Shown: positions 14,998 to 24,546, counted from the stretch's first letter. The stretch is DNA of 49,333 nucleotides from Psychromonas sp. SP041 (GCF_000470315.2 NZ_CBRF02000037.1:1-49333), one strand, 5' to 3'. Numbers and translations: made by a program. Notes: generated from the sequence alone by a model not told the origin.

Positions 14998-16764
14998 TTA
15001 AGCCACATTAACCAGTTTCGCTTCTTCTTTATTTTTCAAGAAAGCATAAGTAAAGCCCGTCACCGCGGTTCCAGCAGCAATTGCCACTAAGTATAATAAG
15101 ACCGGTGAGATAGCATTAGGAATCAACAACACAAATAAACCACCGTGCGGCGCAAGTAATTGAGCACCAAACAACATTGAAAGACCACCTGTTAATGCCC
15201 CTCCTGCCATACAACTAGGGATAACACGCATTGGATCTTTTGCTGCAAATGGAATAGCACCTTCAGAAATAAAACATAAACCTAACACAAATGAGGCTTT
15301 ACCGGCTTCACGCTCGCTATCAATGAATTTTTTCTTCGCAAGGAATGTTGCCAATCCCATTCCTAGTGCAGGTACCATCCCCGCCGCCATAATCGCAGCC
15401 ATCGGACCGTATGATTGAGAAGCTAATAGACCCACACCAAAAGTGTATGCCGCTTTATTCACTGGACCACCTAAGTCGAAACACATCATACAACCCAACA
15501 CGATACCTAGCAGAACAGCATTGGTTGACCCCATGTTGGTTAGGAACTCAGTTAACGCCGCCATAATGCTTGCAACGGGACCACCGACAACATAAATCAT
15601 CACTAAGCCAGTAAACAAACTCGCAACAAAAGGAATGATTAAAATAGGTTTAAGTGCTTCCATTGACTGTGGAAGTGACACTTTATCAGCAATAAATTTC
15701 GCTGCATAACCTGCGATGAAACCTGCCGCAATGCCCCCTAAGAAACCCGCACCTAATTGGCTTGCTAACATACCACCAATTAAACCAGGGGCTAAACCAG
15801 GACGATCAGCAATTGAGAAGGCAATAAAACCTGCTAATACTGGAATCATTAACGCAAACGCAGCACCACCACCTATATCCATTAAGGTTGCTGCGATAGT
15901 GCCTTTTTCTTTAAAAGCTTCAATACCGAATACAAACGATAGAGCAATCAATAAACCACCCGCAATAACAACAGGAAGCATATGTGAAACACCTGTCATA
16001 AGATGTTTATATACGCCCTTCTTCTCTTCATTTTGAGGAGAGCTTGCGTTGCCCGTTACTTGAAAAACCGTCGCTTGTGCAAGTGCTTTTGCCACCTCTT
16101 GTTCGGTTTTTTTAAGTGCTAAACCAGTACTTGTTTTGTATAGACGTTTGCCATTAAACCGGTCTAATGACACTTCAATATCAGCAGCAATAATCACTAA
16201 ATCTGCATCAGCAATATCTTGATCAGTTAATTGATTTTTTGCACCGACCGAACCTCGAGTTTCAACTTTAATGCGATGCCCTTGACGCTTAGCCTCAACT
16301 TCCAATGCTTCAGCAGCCATAAAAGTATGAGCAACCCCAGTTGGACAAGCTGTGATAGCGACAATTTTCTTAGCACTAGATGCGTTAGTAGTACTATCAG
16401 CTGTACTTATATTAACAACAGCTCCTTTGCTTGCTTTATCGACCGTTAGTATTTGAGCATCATTAACAGCGCTCTCTAACCAGACTTGTGGGTTTTCAGT
16501 ACAATCAGAAATCACACCTTGATACACTTTTTTACCTATAAAACGTGTTGTGTCGATATCACTATTTGACGCAATAATAATTACTTCAGCAGCTTCTATA
16601 TCGGCAGCCGATAACACTTCAACGGGTAAGACTGTTGATTGACACTCTATTAAAGCATTAATATTTAATTTATCGCTTGCTTGCTTTAATAAACCAGCCG
16701 CAATAATACTGTTTGCGACGCCGCTTGGGCATGCAGTTACAATGGCTATATTTTTCATATTCAA
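14998..16764 (-). CDS. fruA: fructose-specific PTS enzyme IIB'BC (inner membrane)
   Basis: 588 aa. It imports fructose and phosphorylates it to fructose 1-phosphate. Order: a IIB'-type domain (1-105), the true IIB domain with phosphocysteine C140 in AITACPTGVAHTFMAAEAL, a linker, then the multi-helix IIC from about 255 (GVSHMLPVVIAGG, FSIADRPGLAPGLIGGML, SMEALKPILIIP, GGPVNKAAYTFGVGLL, SEGAIPFAAKDP). The IIB' domain also keeps a cysteine loop (VTACPSGVANS, C12), which is degenerate in E. coli FruA. It is the last gene of fruB-fruK-fruA, 24 bp after fruK. Confidence 0.96.
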   Translation of the reverse strand: MNMKNIAIVTACPSGVANSIIAAGLLKQASDKLNINALIECQSTVLPVEVLSAADIEAAEVIIIASNSDIDTTRFIGKKVYQGVISDCTENPQVWLESAVNDAQILTVDKASKGAVVNISTADSTTNASSAKKIVAITACPTGVAHTFMAAEALEVEAKRQGHRIKVETRGSVGAKNQLTDQDIADADLVIIAADIEVSLDRFNGKRLYKTSTGLALKKTEQEVAKALAQATVFQVTGNASSPQNEEKKGVYKHLMTGVSHMLPVVIAGGLLIALSFVFGIEAFKEKGTIAATLMDIGGGAAFALMIPVLAGFIAFSIADRPGLAPGLIGGMLASQLGAGFLGGIAAGFIAGYAAKFIADKVSLPQSMEALKPILIIPFVASLFTGLVMIYVVGGPVASIMAALTEFLTNMGSTNAVLLGIVLGCMMCFDLGGPVNKAAYTFGVGLLASQSYGPMAAIMAAGMVPALGMGLATFLAKKKFIDSEREAGKASFVLGLCFISEGAIPFAAKDPMRVIPSCMAGGALTGGLSMLFGAQLLAPHGGLFVLLIPNAISPVLLYLVAIAAGTAVTGFTYAFLKNKEEAKLVNVA

Positions 16765-16788
16765 TCCTTAAATAAGTTATTCACGCAT

Positions 16789-17796
16789 TTATACGTTTGT
16801 TGAAATAGGGTTACTGTGAGTGATCTGTTTTTGTAAATCAGTGACGACTTGAACACTTGGCACACCGACACCGACTTGCGACACAGCTAAAGCGGAGAGT
16901 GCTGTCGCAAAAGAGAGCGTCTGCTCTGCTTGCCACTGTTTCATGTATCCCCAACAAAATCCTGCCACCAAGGTATCGCCGGCCCCAACCGTACTCACGA
17001 CATTCATTTTAGGTGGTTGAGCATAGCGCCATAACGCGTCATTTTGATCGTCTTTACTCAACCACATCACACCCTTAGCCCCTAGTGAAACAACGATATT
17101 TTCAATACCTTTACTCGCTAAATCTTGCGCTGCTTGTTGACATGCTTCAGGCGTATCTAACTCACGACCAACAAATTCAGATAACTCTTCGTCATTCGGT
17201 TTAATTAACCAGGGATGTGCGTCTAAACCTGCAGCTAAGGCCGCTCGACTACTATCAAAGATTACTTTCTTACCGAGTTGATGCAGTTTTTCTATCCAAC
17301 TTGCACACAATTCAGGTGAAATGCCTTTAGGTAAACTTCCCGCCAGTACAAAAAAGTGATGCGTTTCAGCTAACGTAAATAAACACCTTTCAAAGTCAGT
17401 GATCGCTTGTTCAGACACTTCAACACCAGGGAAATTAATATCACTAACTTGCCCATCTTTTTCGACTAATTTGACATTAATTCGGGTTGAACCGTCAACG
17501 CGGATAAACTCATCTTGAGCATTCATCTCACTAAATAATGCACAAAATAACGCATCATTATCTCGCCCTAAAAACCCTGTGACCGTGACTTCAGCACCTA
17601 AATCAGAAAGTACTTTTGCAACGTTAACGCCTTTGCCTGCAGCATGTAGTGAACCTGTATTCACTAAACTTACTGAACCAACATTTAAGGAATCTAAACT
17701 CCCTGTTAAATCTAATGCTGGGTTTAATGTAATAGTGACCACTTTATTATGAACAGTGGCATCTTGATTATGAATAATAGTCTGTTGGTCGCTCAT
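16789..17796 (-). CDS. fruK: 1-phosphofructokinase
   Basis: A 335-aa cytosolic PfkB-family kinase converting fructose 1-phosphate plus ATP to fructose 1,6-bisphosphate. Seen: VTITLNPALDLTG at the start of the domain, the N-terminal PfkB pattern GKGVNVAKVLSDLGAEVTVTG (about 54-74), VLAGSLPKG, IKPNDEELSE, and the C-terminal catalytic signature VSTVGAGDTLVAGF with the base Asp in GAGD. The first 18 residues (MSDQQTIIHNQDATVHN) form a short non-conserved extension. It begins 3 bp after the fruB stop, so the two are translationally close. Confidence 0.96.
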   Translation of the reverse strand: MSDQQTIIHNQDATVHNKVVTITLNPALDLTGSLDSLNVGSVSLVNTGSLHAAGKGVNVAKVLSDLGAEVTVTGFLGRDNDALFCALFSEMNAQDEFIRVDGSTRINVKLVEKDGQVSDINFPGVEVSEQAITDFERCLFTLAETHHFFVLAGSLPKGISPELCASWIEKLHQLGKKVIFDSSRAALAAGLDAHPWLIKPNDEELSEFVGRELDTPEACQQAAQDLASKGIENIVVSLGAKGVMWLSKDDQNDALWRYAQPPKMNVVSTVGAGDTLVAGFCWGYMKQWQAEQTLSFATALSALAVSQVGVGVPSVQVVTDLQKQITHSNPISTNV

Positions 17797-17799
17797 TGT

Positions 17800-18930
17800 T
17801 TATCCCTCACTCAAGCCAGAAGCAATCGCTTCGCCAATGCCCACTAATGCTTCTTTAGCATCAGGTCCGTCAGCACTAAATTGTAATGAGTCGCCATGTT
17901 TAACCCCTAAACCAATGACCTTCATTAAACTTTTAGCATCAACAAATTTATTTTCGCCATCAATATTTGAAACTTTAATTGTGGATTTATATTTCTTCAC
18001 GGCAGCTACCAACATCGCACTTGGACGAGCATGTAAACCATGCGTATTGTTAATTTTAAATGTCGCTACGTTATCTTCATCACCAACCATTTGTTGAGTT
18101 GAACTTGTAAACAACTCAACTAATTCCGCCGTAGTTGAAGTCAATATTTTTGTTTGTTGTTGCCCAAAGACTAACTGACTAATGGTGCTTAACAATGAGC
18201 TGTGTGTACTATTACATGCCGCAATAGCAATCAGACCTTTTACAGGCAAACCTTTAAACTCACAGGTTTCGTTAGTCGTTAAAATAGACATTGCAGAACG
18301 TTTAACGCCTTTATTTCCACTGACTAACCATAAGCCACTGCCTAAGTGTGTGGCTTCTTTAGTCACTAATTCAGCAACAAATTGATTTTCAACATTGCCA
18401 CGATTTTTTAATAACCCACCAGCAACCGCGCTCATTTGGATCATGTCAGTCGCAGGGAAGTTTAATTGTATTAATGCTGGTGAAAAATCAGCTTCAAACT
18501 GCACTTCGCCATTCAATAACTTAATAATGTCTTCTTTGGTTCGAGCTTGTTTTAATTTGTCTTCTACATCATCAGCAGATAGCACTTTGGTTAATTGCTT
18601 TAAAATACCTAAATGTTCATCTGACTTAGCTGCAATACCGATTGCGACATAAGCTATATTCCCATCACCCCAACTCACACCTTCAGGGAAATGATGTACA
18701 ACAACACCGGTCTTATTCACCAAATCTCGTGTATCTGTTGTGCCATGTGGAATCGCAATGCCATTACCTAAAAACGTTGAATTTTGTTTTTCTCGGTTTA
18801 GCATGCCTGTGACATATTGCTTAGCCACTAAACCATTATCAGTCAGTTGCTTAGCAATCGATTTAATGGCTGTGGTTTTATCAGTAGCACTTTGTTGTAA
18901 GGTTATATCGTTATTAGTTAGTGTCAGCAT
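17800..18930 (-). CDS. fruB: PTS fructose IIA-HPr (FPr, diphosphoryl transfer protein)
   Basis: A 376-aa cytosolic phosphocarrier joining PEP-dependent enzyme I to FruA. The N-terminal IIA domain has phospho-His H62 in NGIAIPHGTTDTR. A central IIA-like, pseudo-receiver stretch is followed by a C-terminal HPr domain (about 285-376) with H300 in NTHGLHARPSAML and the downstream FVDAKSLMKVIGLGVKHGD. The length equals E. coli FruB. First gene of the fruBKA operon, it is transcribed divergently from fruR; an operator at 18982-18995 lies about 50 bp before the start. Confidence 0.96.
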   Translation of the reverse strand: MLTLTNNDITLQQSATDKTTAIKSIAKQLTDNGLVAKQYVTGMLNREKQNSTFLGNGIAIPHGTTDTRDLVNKTGVVVHHFPEGVSWGDGNIAYVAIGIAAKSDEHLGILKQLTKVLSADDVEDKLKQARTKEDIIKLLNGEVQFEADFSPALIQLNFPATDMIQMSAVAGGLLKNRGNVENQFVAELVTKEATHLGSGLWLVSGNKGVKRSAMSILTTNETCEFKGLPVKGLIAIAACNSTHSSLLSTISQLVFGQQQTKILTSTTAELVELFTSSTQQMVGDEDNVATFKINNTHGLHARPSAMLVAAVKKYKSTIKVSNIDGENKFVDAKSLMKVIGLGVKHGDSLQFSADGPDAKEALVGIGEAIASGLSEG

Positions 18931-18981
18931 CGGTCTTAACCTCTCGCTATATTAATGATTTATCAATTACTTAACGCACTA

Positions 18982-18995
18982 CTGAATCGATTCAG
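18982..18995. promoter_or_regulatory. FruR/Cra operator (fruB side)
   Basis: CTGAATCGATTCAG is a perfect 14-bp palindrome matching the Cra/FruR consensus (TGAAWCSNTTCA-type), 52 bp upstream of fruB. Confidence 0.85.
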
Positions 18996-19094
18996 CAACA
19001 CATTCAAAAAAAAGTTCAGCAAGTACTCATTAAATTTATAAACCAGTAATTGATAGGTTATATTGCTCTCAATTATTATAAACTTTAAGTGTTA

Positions 19095-19108
19095 CTGAAT
19101 CGTTTCAG
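19095..19108. promoter_or_regulatory. FruR/Cra operator (middle)
   Basis: CTGAATCGTTTCAG is one base off a perfect palindrome, in the shared fruB-fruR intergenic region. Confidence 0.8.
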
Positions 19109-19116
19109 CTTTTATA

Positions 19117-19130
19117 GTGAATCGATTCAG
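19117..19130. promoter_or_regulatory. FruR/Cra operator (fruR side)
   Basis: GTGAATCGATTCAG (the central 12 bp TGAATCGATTCA are a perfect palindrome) starts 22 bp from the previous site. Paired sites two helical turns apart suggest cooperative binding and autoregulation of fruR. Confidence 0.8.
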
Positions 19131-19203
19131 CATACAATGCAAATACTAAACAAAATAGACTTCCATTAATTTGATCTTGTCGACATAAATAAGGATCTTG
19201 ACC

Positions 19204-20184
19204 GTGACATTAGATAACATTGCCAAATTAGCAGGCGTATCAAAAACCACTGCAAGCTATGTCATTAATGGTAAAGCTAAGCAATATAGAATCAGTGAAA
19301 AAACCCAACTGAAGGTAATGGCGGTGGTTAATGAACATAACTATAGCCCTGACCATGCCGCTTCTGCTCTTCGTGCTGGTAGCAGCCGATCCTTTGGTTT
19401 GATCATTCCGGATCTTGAAAATAGCAGTTATACAAAACTGGCTAAATTATTAGAATGTAATTCTCGTAAAGCCGGATATCAAATTCTTATTGGCTGTTCT
19501 GATGACGATCCTGAAACAGAAAAAAACTTAGTAAAAGCGTTATTAAGTCGTCGTATCGATGCACTTTTTGTTGCCAGTGCTTTACCTGATGGCAGCGATT
19601 ATTATCTGAAAATACAACAACAAGGCACACCTATTATTGCACTCGACCGAGCATTAGATGATGAACATTTTGGATGTGTTATTAGTGAAGATTTTGATGG
19701 TGCTTACGAGTTAACAGGGTCAGTCATTACAGAGAATATTAAATCGATTGGTTTGATTGGTGCTTTGCCTACATTAAATATCTCTCGCCAACGTCATGCA
19801 GGGTTTGAAGCTCAAGCTAAAAAACAAGGGATAACTTGCACTTCAATTTATGGAGAACACTTTAATAGTGAATCGGGTAAAGCTGTTTTTAAACAATGGT
19901 TAAAAGAAGACAAGATACCCGATGCCATTATTGTCACCTCTTATACGATGTTGGAAGGTATTTTAGATGTGCTCATTGAGCAACCTGAACTGATGAAAAC
20001 GGTCAAACTAGGTACCTTTGGTGATAACCGTTTATTAGACTTTTTACCGATTAAAATTAACTCATTAGCACAGCAATTCGAACTAATTGCAGATAGTGCA
20101 TTAGCATTGGGTTTGAATGCGTCAGCTAAACGTTATCAAGCTGGATTAGAGCTAATACCAAGGAAGATTGTTATTAGGAAGTAA
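19204..20184 (+). CDS. fruR: LacI-family fructose repressor FruR/Cra
   Basis: A 326-aa DNA-binding regulator responding to fructose phosphates. The N-terminal LacI helix-turn-helix reads TLDNIAKLAGVSKTTASYVINGKAKQYRIS, nearly identical to the E. coli Cra start. The periplasmic-binding-protein-like effector domain has FGLIIPDLENSSYTKLAKLLE, DALFVASALP, ALDRALDDEHF and FGDNRLLDFLP. The longest frame begins with TTG at 19198, but AAGGA (19191-19195) is then only 2 bp away. GTG at 19204 has proper 8-bp spacing and gives the E. coli-like N-terminus, so it is chosen. Divergent from fruBKA with three operators between. Confidence 0.95.
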   Translation: MTLDNIAKLAGVSKTTASYVINGKAKQYRISEKTQLKVMAVVNEHNYSPDHAASALRAGSSRSFGLIIPDLENSSYTKLAKLLECNSRKAGYQILIGCSDDDPETEKNLVKALLSRRIDALFVASALPDGSDYYLKIQQQGTPIIALDRALDDEHFGCVISEDFDGAYELTGSVITENIKSIGLIGALPTLNISRQRHAGFEAQAKKQGITCTSIYGEHFNSESGKAVFKQWLKEDKIPDAIIVTSYTMLEGILDVLIEQPELMKTVKLGTFGDNRLLDFLPIKINSLAQQFELIADSALALGLNASAKRYQAGLELIPRKIVIRK

Positions 20185-20223
20185 AGTATTAACAGTGTAT
20201 TAAACAGCTAAAGGTTAAACAAT

Positions 20224-20251
20224 AAAAAGCACTATCTAGATAGTGCTTTTT
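20224..20251. terminator. bidirectional terminator after fruR
   Basis: AAAAAGCACTATCTA runs into TAGATAGTGCTTTTT, a perfect 28-bp palindrome with A/T-runs. It serves fruR and the convergent PEP-CTERM gene. Confidence 0.85.
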
Positions 20252-20269
20252 AAATTTTACAGTACGGTA

Positions 20270-20881
20270 TTAAGCTTGCTTTTTAGAACGACTATAAGCA
20301 AATCCAGCTAATGCTAAGCCGAAAATAGCCATTGTAGAAGGTGCAGGGACTGCAGTGATTGCTGTTGAAAAATAAACATGTGTCGCAGTGTCATCTTCAG
20401 ACCAAATCCATTCAGCGGCAGAAGTAACATCTATAGTAGGTCTTGTATTTGCATACCAAGGGTAAGCAGTATTATCTCCATATGAGCTTGGATTACTATA
20501 ACTACCCCAACCTGTTGTACTTACACTCCAATCAATCGTATTAGTTAACAATTGAGCGATATTATTGCTAAATAAATGGTCAGCACTATCTAAACTAAAG
20601 TTACCTAAAAAACCTTCAAACCCACCGGTGTCAACTCCTTCAACATGCAAAAAATAATCCGTTCCAGCAGCTAAAGTCGCAGTAAAAACCTCAGACTCAT
20701 ACCAACTATTATCTGAAGATACTAAAACACCTTGGGCATTATCATTTGTGCTTAGATAAACATTATATTGATTATCAACCGTTACATTCCCAGTCAATAC
20801 ACTTGCATTTACGACACTAAGTAAGCTTGCTATTGATAGCCCGCAGCCTAAAAATACACCTCTCATTGTTTTACATTTCAT
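20270..20881 (-). CDS. PEP-CTERM sorting-domain exported protein
   Basis: 203 aa. A signal peptide (about 1-26, ending ...VVNAS) is followed by a beta-rich, Asp/Ser/Thr/Trp-rich body with no recognised enzyme motif. The C-terminus is VPAPSTMAIFGLALAGFAYSRSKKQA: the PEP-like motif (here APS), a hydrophobic helix and a basic tail. This is the PEP-CTERM sorting signal recognised by an exosortase (EpsH-type), which must be encoded elsewhere. Such proteins are surface or exopolysaccharide-associated. AAGGAG precedes the ATG. Monocistronic. Confidence 0.8.
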   Translation of the reverse strand: MKCKTMRGVFLGCGLSIASLLSVVNASVLTGNVTVDNQYNVYLSTNDNAQGVLVSSDNSWYESEVFTATLAAGTDYFLHVEGVDTGGFEGFLGNFSLDSADHLFSNNIAQLLTNTIDWSVSTTGWGSYSNPSSYGDNTAYPWYANTRPTIDVTSAAEWIWSEDDTATHVYFSTAITAVPAPSTMAIFGLALAGFAYSRSKKQA

Positions 20882-21139
20882 ATTAGTACTCCTTTACATT
20901 ATTTTAAGGTACCTATAAAAACCAATTTTTTAATAGGTCTTAATATGAAAGAGCAATAACTAGTCCAACAATAAAGATCACATATACATCAAATAGATAT
21001 AAATACGAGTTTAATTAGTGATATTCAGATTGTAAAATAACCTGACAATAAAACTCGTTAATAAAATTAATGTGCAATTAACTTTCACCCGCATAAATAT
21101 TCATAACTAGAAATAATCATCGTTATAAAACTGCTATTA

Positions 21140-21865
21140 TTATTTAATAAGCTTTGCATCACCTACTTGTACACTTAGAAAATGTGCTAGATGTTTGTTT
21201 GGATGAGACACTTTAAGTTGATCTATTGTTTCAGCAGCTAGCGATTGCCCATGGTCAACAAAAATAAAATCAGAAGCGACTGCTAATGCATCTTCAATAT
21301 GATGCGTGACCATTAATACCGTTACATTTTCAGACTTTGCTAAAGACTGTACTCGTTCTAACATGGCGACTCTTAATATGGGATCTAATGCCGAAAAAGG
21401 CTCATCAAGTAATAAAATGGGTTTATCTTGTACAAAACACCGCGCCAGTGCAACGCGTTGCTGTTCGCCACCAGACAACTCAGCAGGAAAACGAGTAAGT
21501 AACTCCTCTACGCCAACTTGTAATGCGACGGTTTGTAGGTGTTCTTTTTGAAGGTCTGTTAGTTTTAAACCAGGGTGTAATCCTAAACCAATATTGTCGT
21601 AAGCTGATAGATGAGTGAATAAGTTATTATCTTGAAATAAAATAGAGAGCGGACGTTGATAAGGTGCTTGCTTTAAAATGGACTGTTCATTTATTTTAAT
21701 ATCTCCTTCAATAGGTGAAATAAACCCTGCTAATAAATTCAATAAGGTACTTTTACCCGTCCCACTAGGCCCTAAAATAGCAACCAGACTGCCCTGCTTG
21801 ATTTGCAAATCAAAATGAAATTGTTGCTGTTGATAATTATAATTTACCTTCGAAAATTCAATCAT
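21140..21865 (-). CDS. thiQ: thiamine ABC transporter ATP-binding protein
   Basis: 241-aa ABC ATPase powering thiamine import. Walker A GPSGTGKST (33-41), Q-loop LFQDNNLF, signature LSGGEQQRVALAR, Walker B PILLLDEPFSALD and H-loop VTHHIED. It is shorter than most ABC ATPases, as is typical of ThiQ (about 230 aa). It starts 3 bp after thiP ends, being the last gene of thiB-thiP-thiQ. Confidence 0.9.
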   Translation of the reverse strand: MIEFSKVNYNYQQQQFHFDLQIKQGSLVAILGPSGTGKSTLLNLLAGFISPIEGDIKINEQSILKQAPYQRPLSILFQDNNLFTHLSAYDNIGLGLHPGLKLTDLQKEHLQTVALQVGVEELLTRFPAELSGGEQQRVALARCFVQDKPILLLDEPFSALDPILRVAMLERVQSLAKSENVTVLMVTHHIEDALAVASDFIFVDHGQSLAAETIDQLKVSHPNKHLAHFLSVQVGDAKLIK

Positions 21866-21868
21866 GGT

Positions 21869-23485
21869 TTACTCTTTTACCTTAACGACTTTTTCTTTAA
21901 AGACACTTTCAACCACAATGAAGACACCAACACTTAAGACTAACAAAACCAACGCAACAACGGCTGCTGATTCCATTTGATAGCTGCCTAAAAGCTGAAA
22001 AAGATATAGTGGCAAAGTACTAAAGGAATGACTACCAAATAAAGCAATGGCGCTCAAATCGCCTATTGAAAGCACAAAGCTTAAGCATAGCGCTTGTAAT
22101 ATTGGTTTTCTCAATGACTTCCATTCAACCCAATAAAATCGGTTTAATGAAAAGATACCTAAGCTAGCACACAATAACTCATATTTTTGAGCATTTTGTA
22201 ACATAGGTTGGGCTAGACTTTTTAAAGCAAAAGGTAATGCCATCAACGCATTAACAACAATCACAATATATAACGACATTGCAGATAAACTCCCAAATTC
22301 GCGTAGCAACAAAAATAAGCCAGTGCTGATCACAAGCCCCGGCGTCACTAATATAATGGTGGCTAACATTTCAATTTTATCAGCTCGCCCGTTCAACCCA
22401 ATTAAACGCCACTGACGACTGGCTAATAAAATAAAGAAAGCACAACACACAGCAATGAGACCAGCAAAAAAAGCAATCAATAATGAATTTTTAAATGCGT
22501 ACCAAAAGTTAATATCGCTTAACACAACAAAAAATTTAAGATTAATACCTGATATCAACACCATGAATAAAGGCGGTAGCACTAACAATACAATTAAACT
22601 TATCCAGCTAAAGTCCCAACAACGAGAAAATACTGAGTCATGTATAAATGTATTTTTAATACTATGGAAGTTACTACTTAATAATACAGAGCCAGATATT
22701 TTCTGAATAAACACGGCTAATACCGCACATAAACAGATTTGCCAGAGTGCCAGTAATGCCCCAACTTGAAGGTCAAAATCAAACTTTATAGCTTGATAGA
22801 TAGCGAGTTCAATCGTGGTGGATTTAGGACCGCCACCCAATGCCATTACCGTTGCAAAACTGGTAAAGCAAAGCATAAAAATCAACCCTGTAATATGTGG
22901 TAATTGCCCGCGAATATAAGGCCATTCTACGAAACGAAATTTATACCAATTTTTTAATCCTAAATGAATCGCTAACTGATGTTGTTTATCTGGAATGGAG
23001 CCTAGTGCCTGTAAAAATAAACGGCAAGCAAAAGGTAAATTAAAAAAGACATGCGCTAACAAAATGCCGTTTAGGCCAAAAATAGAAAAAGGTAATTTAA
23101 GGTTAAAATAGGCAAAAACAGAGGCAAATAATCCACTGTTACCGTAAATAGCAAGCAATCCAAATACGGCAACTAAAATGGGCAAGACTAAGGTAGTAGC
23201 AAATAGCTTCAATAATAAGGTTTTCCCCCAAAACTCACGTCGAGATAACGCGTGGCTAATGGGGATAGCTAGCACGACACTTAATAGCGTCGATAAAAAA
23301 GCCTGATAAAAACTAAATACAGTAATATGCCGATAATAAGCATCGGACCATATATCGGTAATATTTAAACTAGAAGAGTGTGTTAATAACGCAGTAACAG
23401 CCATCAATACAAAAGTAAAAATACCAATAGACAGTAAAACACCAGGTAGTTGGACTGGTTTAATCTGTTTTATTACCACACTCAA
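21869..23485 (-). CDS. thiP: thiamine ABC transporter permease (fused dimer)
   Basis: 538 aa with about twelve membrane helices arranged as two BPD-type permease halves. Each half has an EAA-like loop contacting ThiQ (first half around HLGLKNWYKFRFVEWPYIRGQ, second around LGIFSLNRFYWVEWKSLRKP). The double-length permease is characteristic of ThiP and the related iron-type permeases. Flanked by thiB (24 bp upstream) and thiQ (3 bp downstream), which decides the thiamine assignment. Confidence 0.9.
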   Translation of the reverse strand: MSVVIKQIKPVQLPGVLLSIGIFTFVLMAVTALLTHSSSLNITDIWSDAYYRHITVFSFYQAFLSTLLSVVLAIPISHALSRREFWGKTLLLKLFATTLVLPILVAVFGLLAIYGNSGLFASVFAYFNLKLPFSIFGLNGILLAHVFFNLPFACRLFLQALGSIPDKQHQLAIHLGLKNWYKFRFVEWPYIRGQLPHITGLIFMLCFTSFATVMALGGGPKSTTIELAIYQAIKFDFDLQVGALLALWQICLCAVLAVFIQKISGSVLLSSNFHSIKNTFIHDSVFSRCWDFSWISLIVLLVLPPLFMVLISGINLKFFVVLSDINFWYAFKNSLLIAFFAGLIAVCCAFFILLASRQWRLIGLNGRADKIEMLATIILVTPGLVISTGLFLLLREFGSLSAMSLYIVIVVNALMALPFALKSLAQPMLQNAQKYELLCASLGIFSLNRFYWVEWKSLRKPILQALCLSFVLSIGDLSAIALFGSHSFSTLPLYLFQLLGSYQMESAAVVALVLLVLSVGVFIVVESVFKEKVVKVKE

Positions 23486-23509
23486 AGCCTCTCAAACTAA
23501 TAATATCAG

Positions 23510-24514
23510 TTAATCAGTTAATGAAATTAACCACTCTCTCGTCCATGCTTTGCGGTTTTTAGCCACTTCTTTACTTGGAAATGAAAGCGTTTTAACAGGT
23601 AAGGTTAATTGGTCAAATTCAGTTGGTAATAACACATCCGTCACAGGGTACATCCAGTTACCTGTTGCGATTTGAGATTGGAAGCTATCACTTAACATAA
23701 AATTCATAAATTGTGTCGCTAGCTTTTTATGTTGACTACTTTTAACTATCGCCGCGACTTCTGTTTGTCTGTAATGCCCTTCGCTAAAGCTTGCCGCTAC
23801 ATATTGCTCTTTGCCTTCAGCAATAATGTGATAGGCAGGTGACGTCGTGTATGACAACACCATATCCGCCTCGCCTTTTAAGAACATGCTATACGCTTCA
23901 GACCAACCTTTGGTTACCGTGACAGTTTTTGCCGCTAATTTTTTCCAAGCTTCATTGGCTTTTTCACCATAGACTGACTTCATCCATAACATTAAACCTA
24001 AACCTGGTGTTGAAGTGCGCGGATCTTGGTAGATAATATTAAGATCATCGCGTTGTTCAACTAACTCTTTAAGGCTTTTTGGTGGATTCTTTAATTTTTC
24101 ACTATTATAAATAAAAGCGAAATAACCATAATCAAAAGGAACAAAGGTATTATCTTTCCATCCATTCTCTACATTAACCGCACTTAAATCGATATTATGT
24201 TTATCAAGTAGTCCGGTTTTCTTAGCCGTTGCCATCAAGCTATCATCCAGCCCTAATAGAATATCCGCTTCGCTACTTTTCCCTTCTAAACGCAAGCGAT
24301 TCAATATAGTGACACCGTCATCTAAAGCAATGAACTCAAGGTCACATTGGCAAGACTTCTCGAATGCAGCCTCAATTTTAGGACCCGGTCCCCATTCAGA
24401 TGCAAATGAGCTATAGGTATAAACAGTTAATTTTTCTGGTGTGGGCGAAGCAGCCAAAGCAGGCATCGCTATTAATGTAGCGAAGGTAATTAAAGCAGTT
24501 ATTTTCTTTTTCAC
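23510..24514 (-). CDS. thiB: thiamine-binding periplasmic protein
   Basis: Periplasmic binding protein delivering thiamine, TMP and TPP to ThiPQ. After the signal peptide (MKKKITALITF...PALA) come LTVYTYSSFASEWGPGP, FEKSCQCDLEFIALDDG, DILLGLDDSLM, FVPFDYGYFAFIYN and DPRTSTPGLGLMLWMKSVYG, all ThiB/TbpA blocks. The frame is open to an ATG at 24556, with another ATG at 24526. The GTG at 24514 has an upstream GGA at suitable spacing and directly gives a normal signal peptide, so it is preferred. No TPP riboswitch motif (CTGAGA or the ACCTGATCTGG-type box) is visible upstream, unlike in E. coli. Confidence 0.9.
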   Translation of the reverse strand: MKKKITALITFATLIAMPALAASPTPEKLTVYTYSSFASEWGPGPKIEAAFEKSCQCDLEFIALDDGVTILNRLRLEGKSSEADILLGLDDSLMATAKKTGLLDKHNIDLSAVNVENGWKDNTFVPFDYGYFAFIYNSEKLKNPPKSLKELVEQRDDLNIIYQDPRTSTPGLGLMLWMKSVYGEKANEAWKKLAAKTVTVTKGWSEAYSMFLKGEADMVLSYTTSPAYHIIAEGKEQYVAASFSEGHYRQTEVAAIVKSSQHKKLATQFMNFMLSDSFQSQIATGNWMYPVTDVLLPTEFDQLTLPVKTLSFPSKEVAKNRKAWTREWLISLTD

Positions 24515-24546
24515 TATGTCATCCATTTTATAGTTATTGAAAAGAG

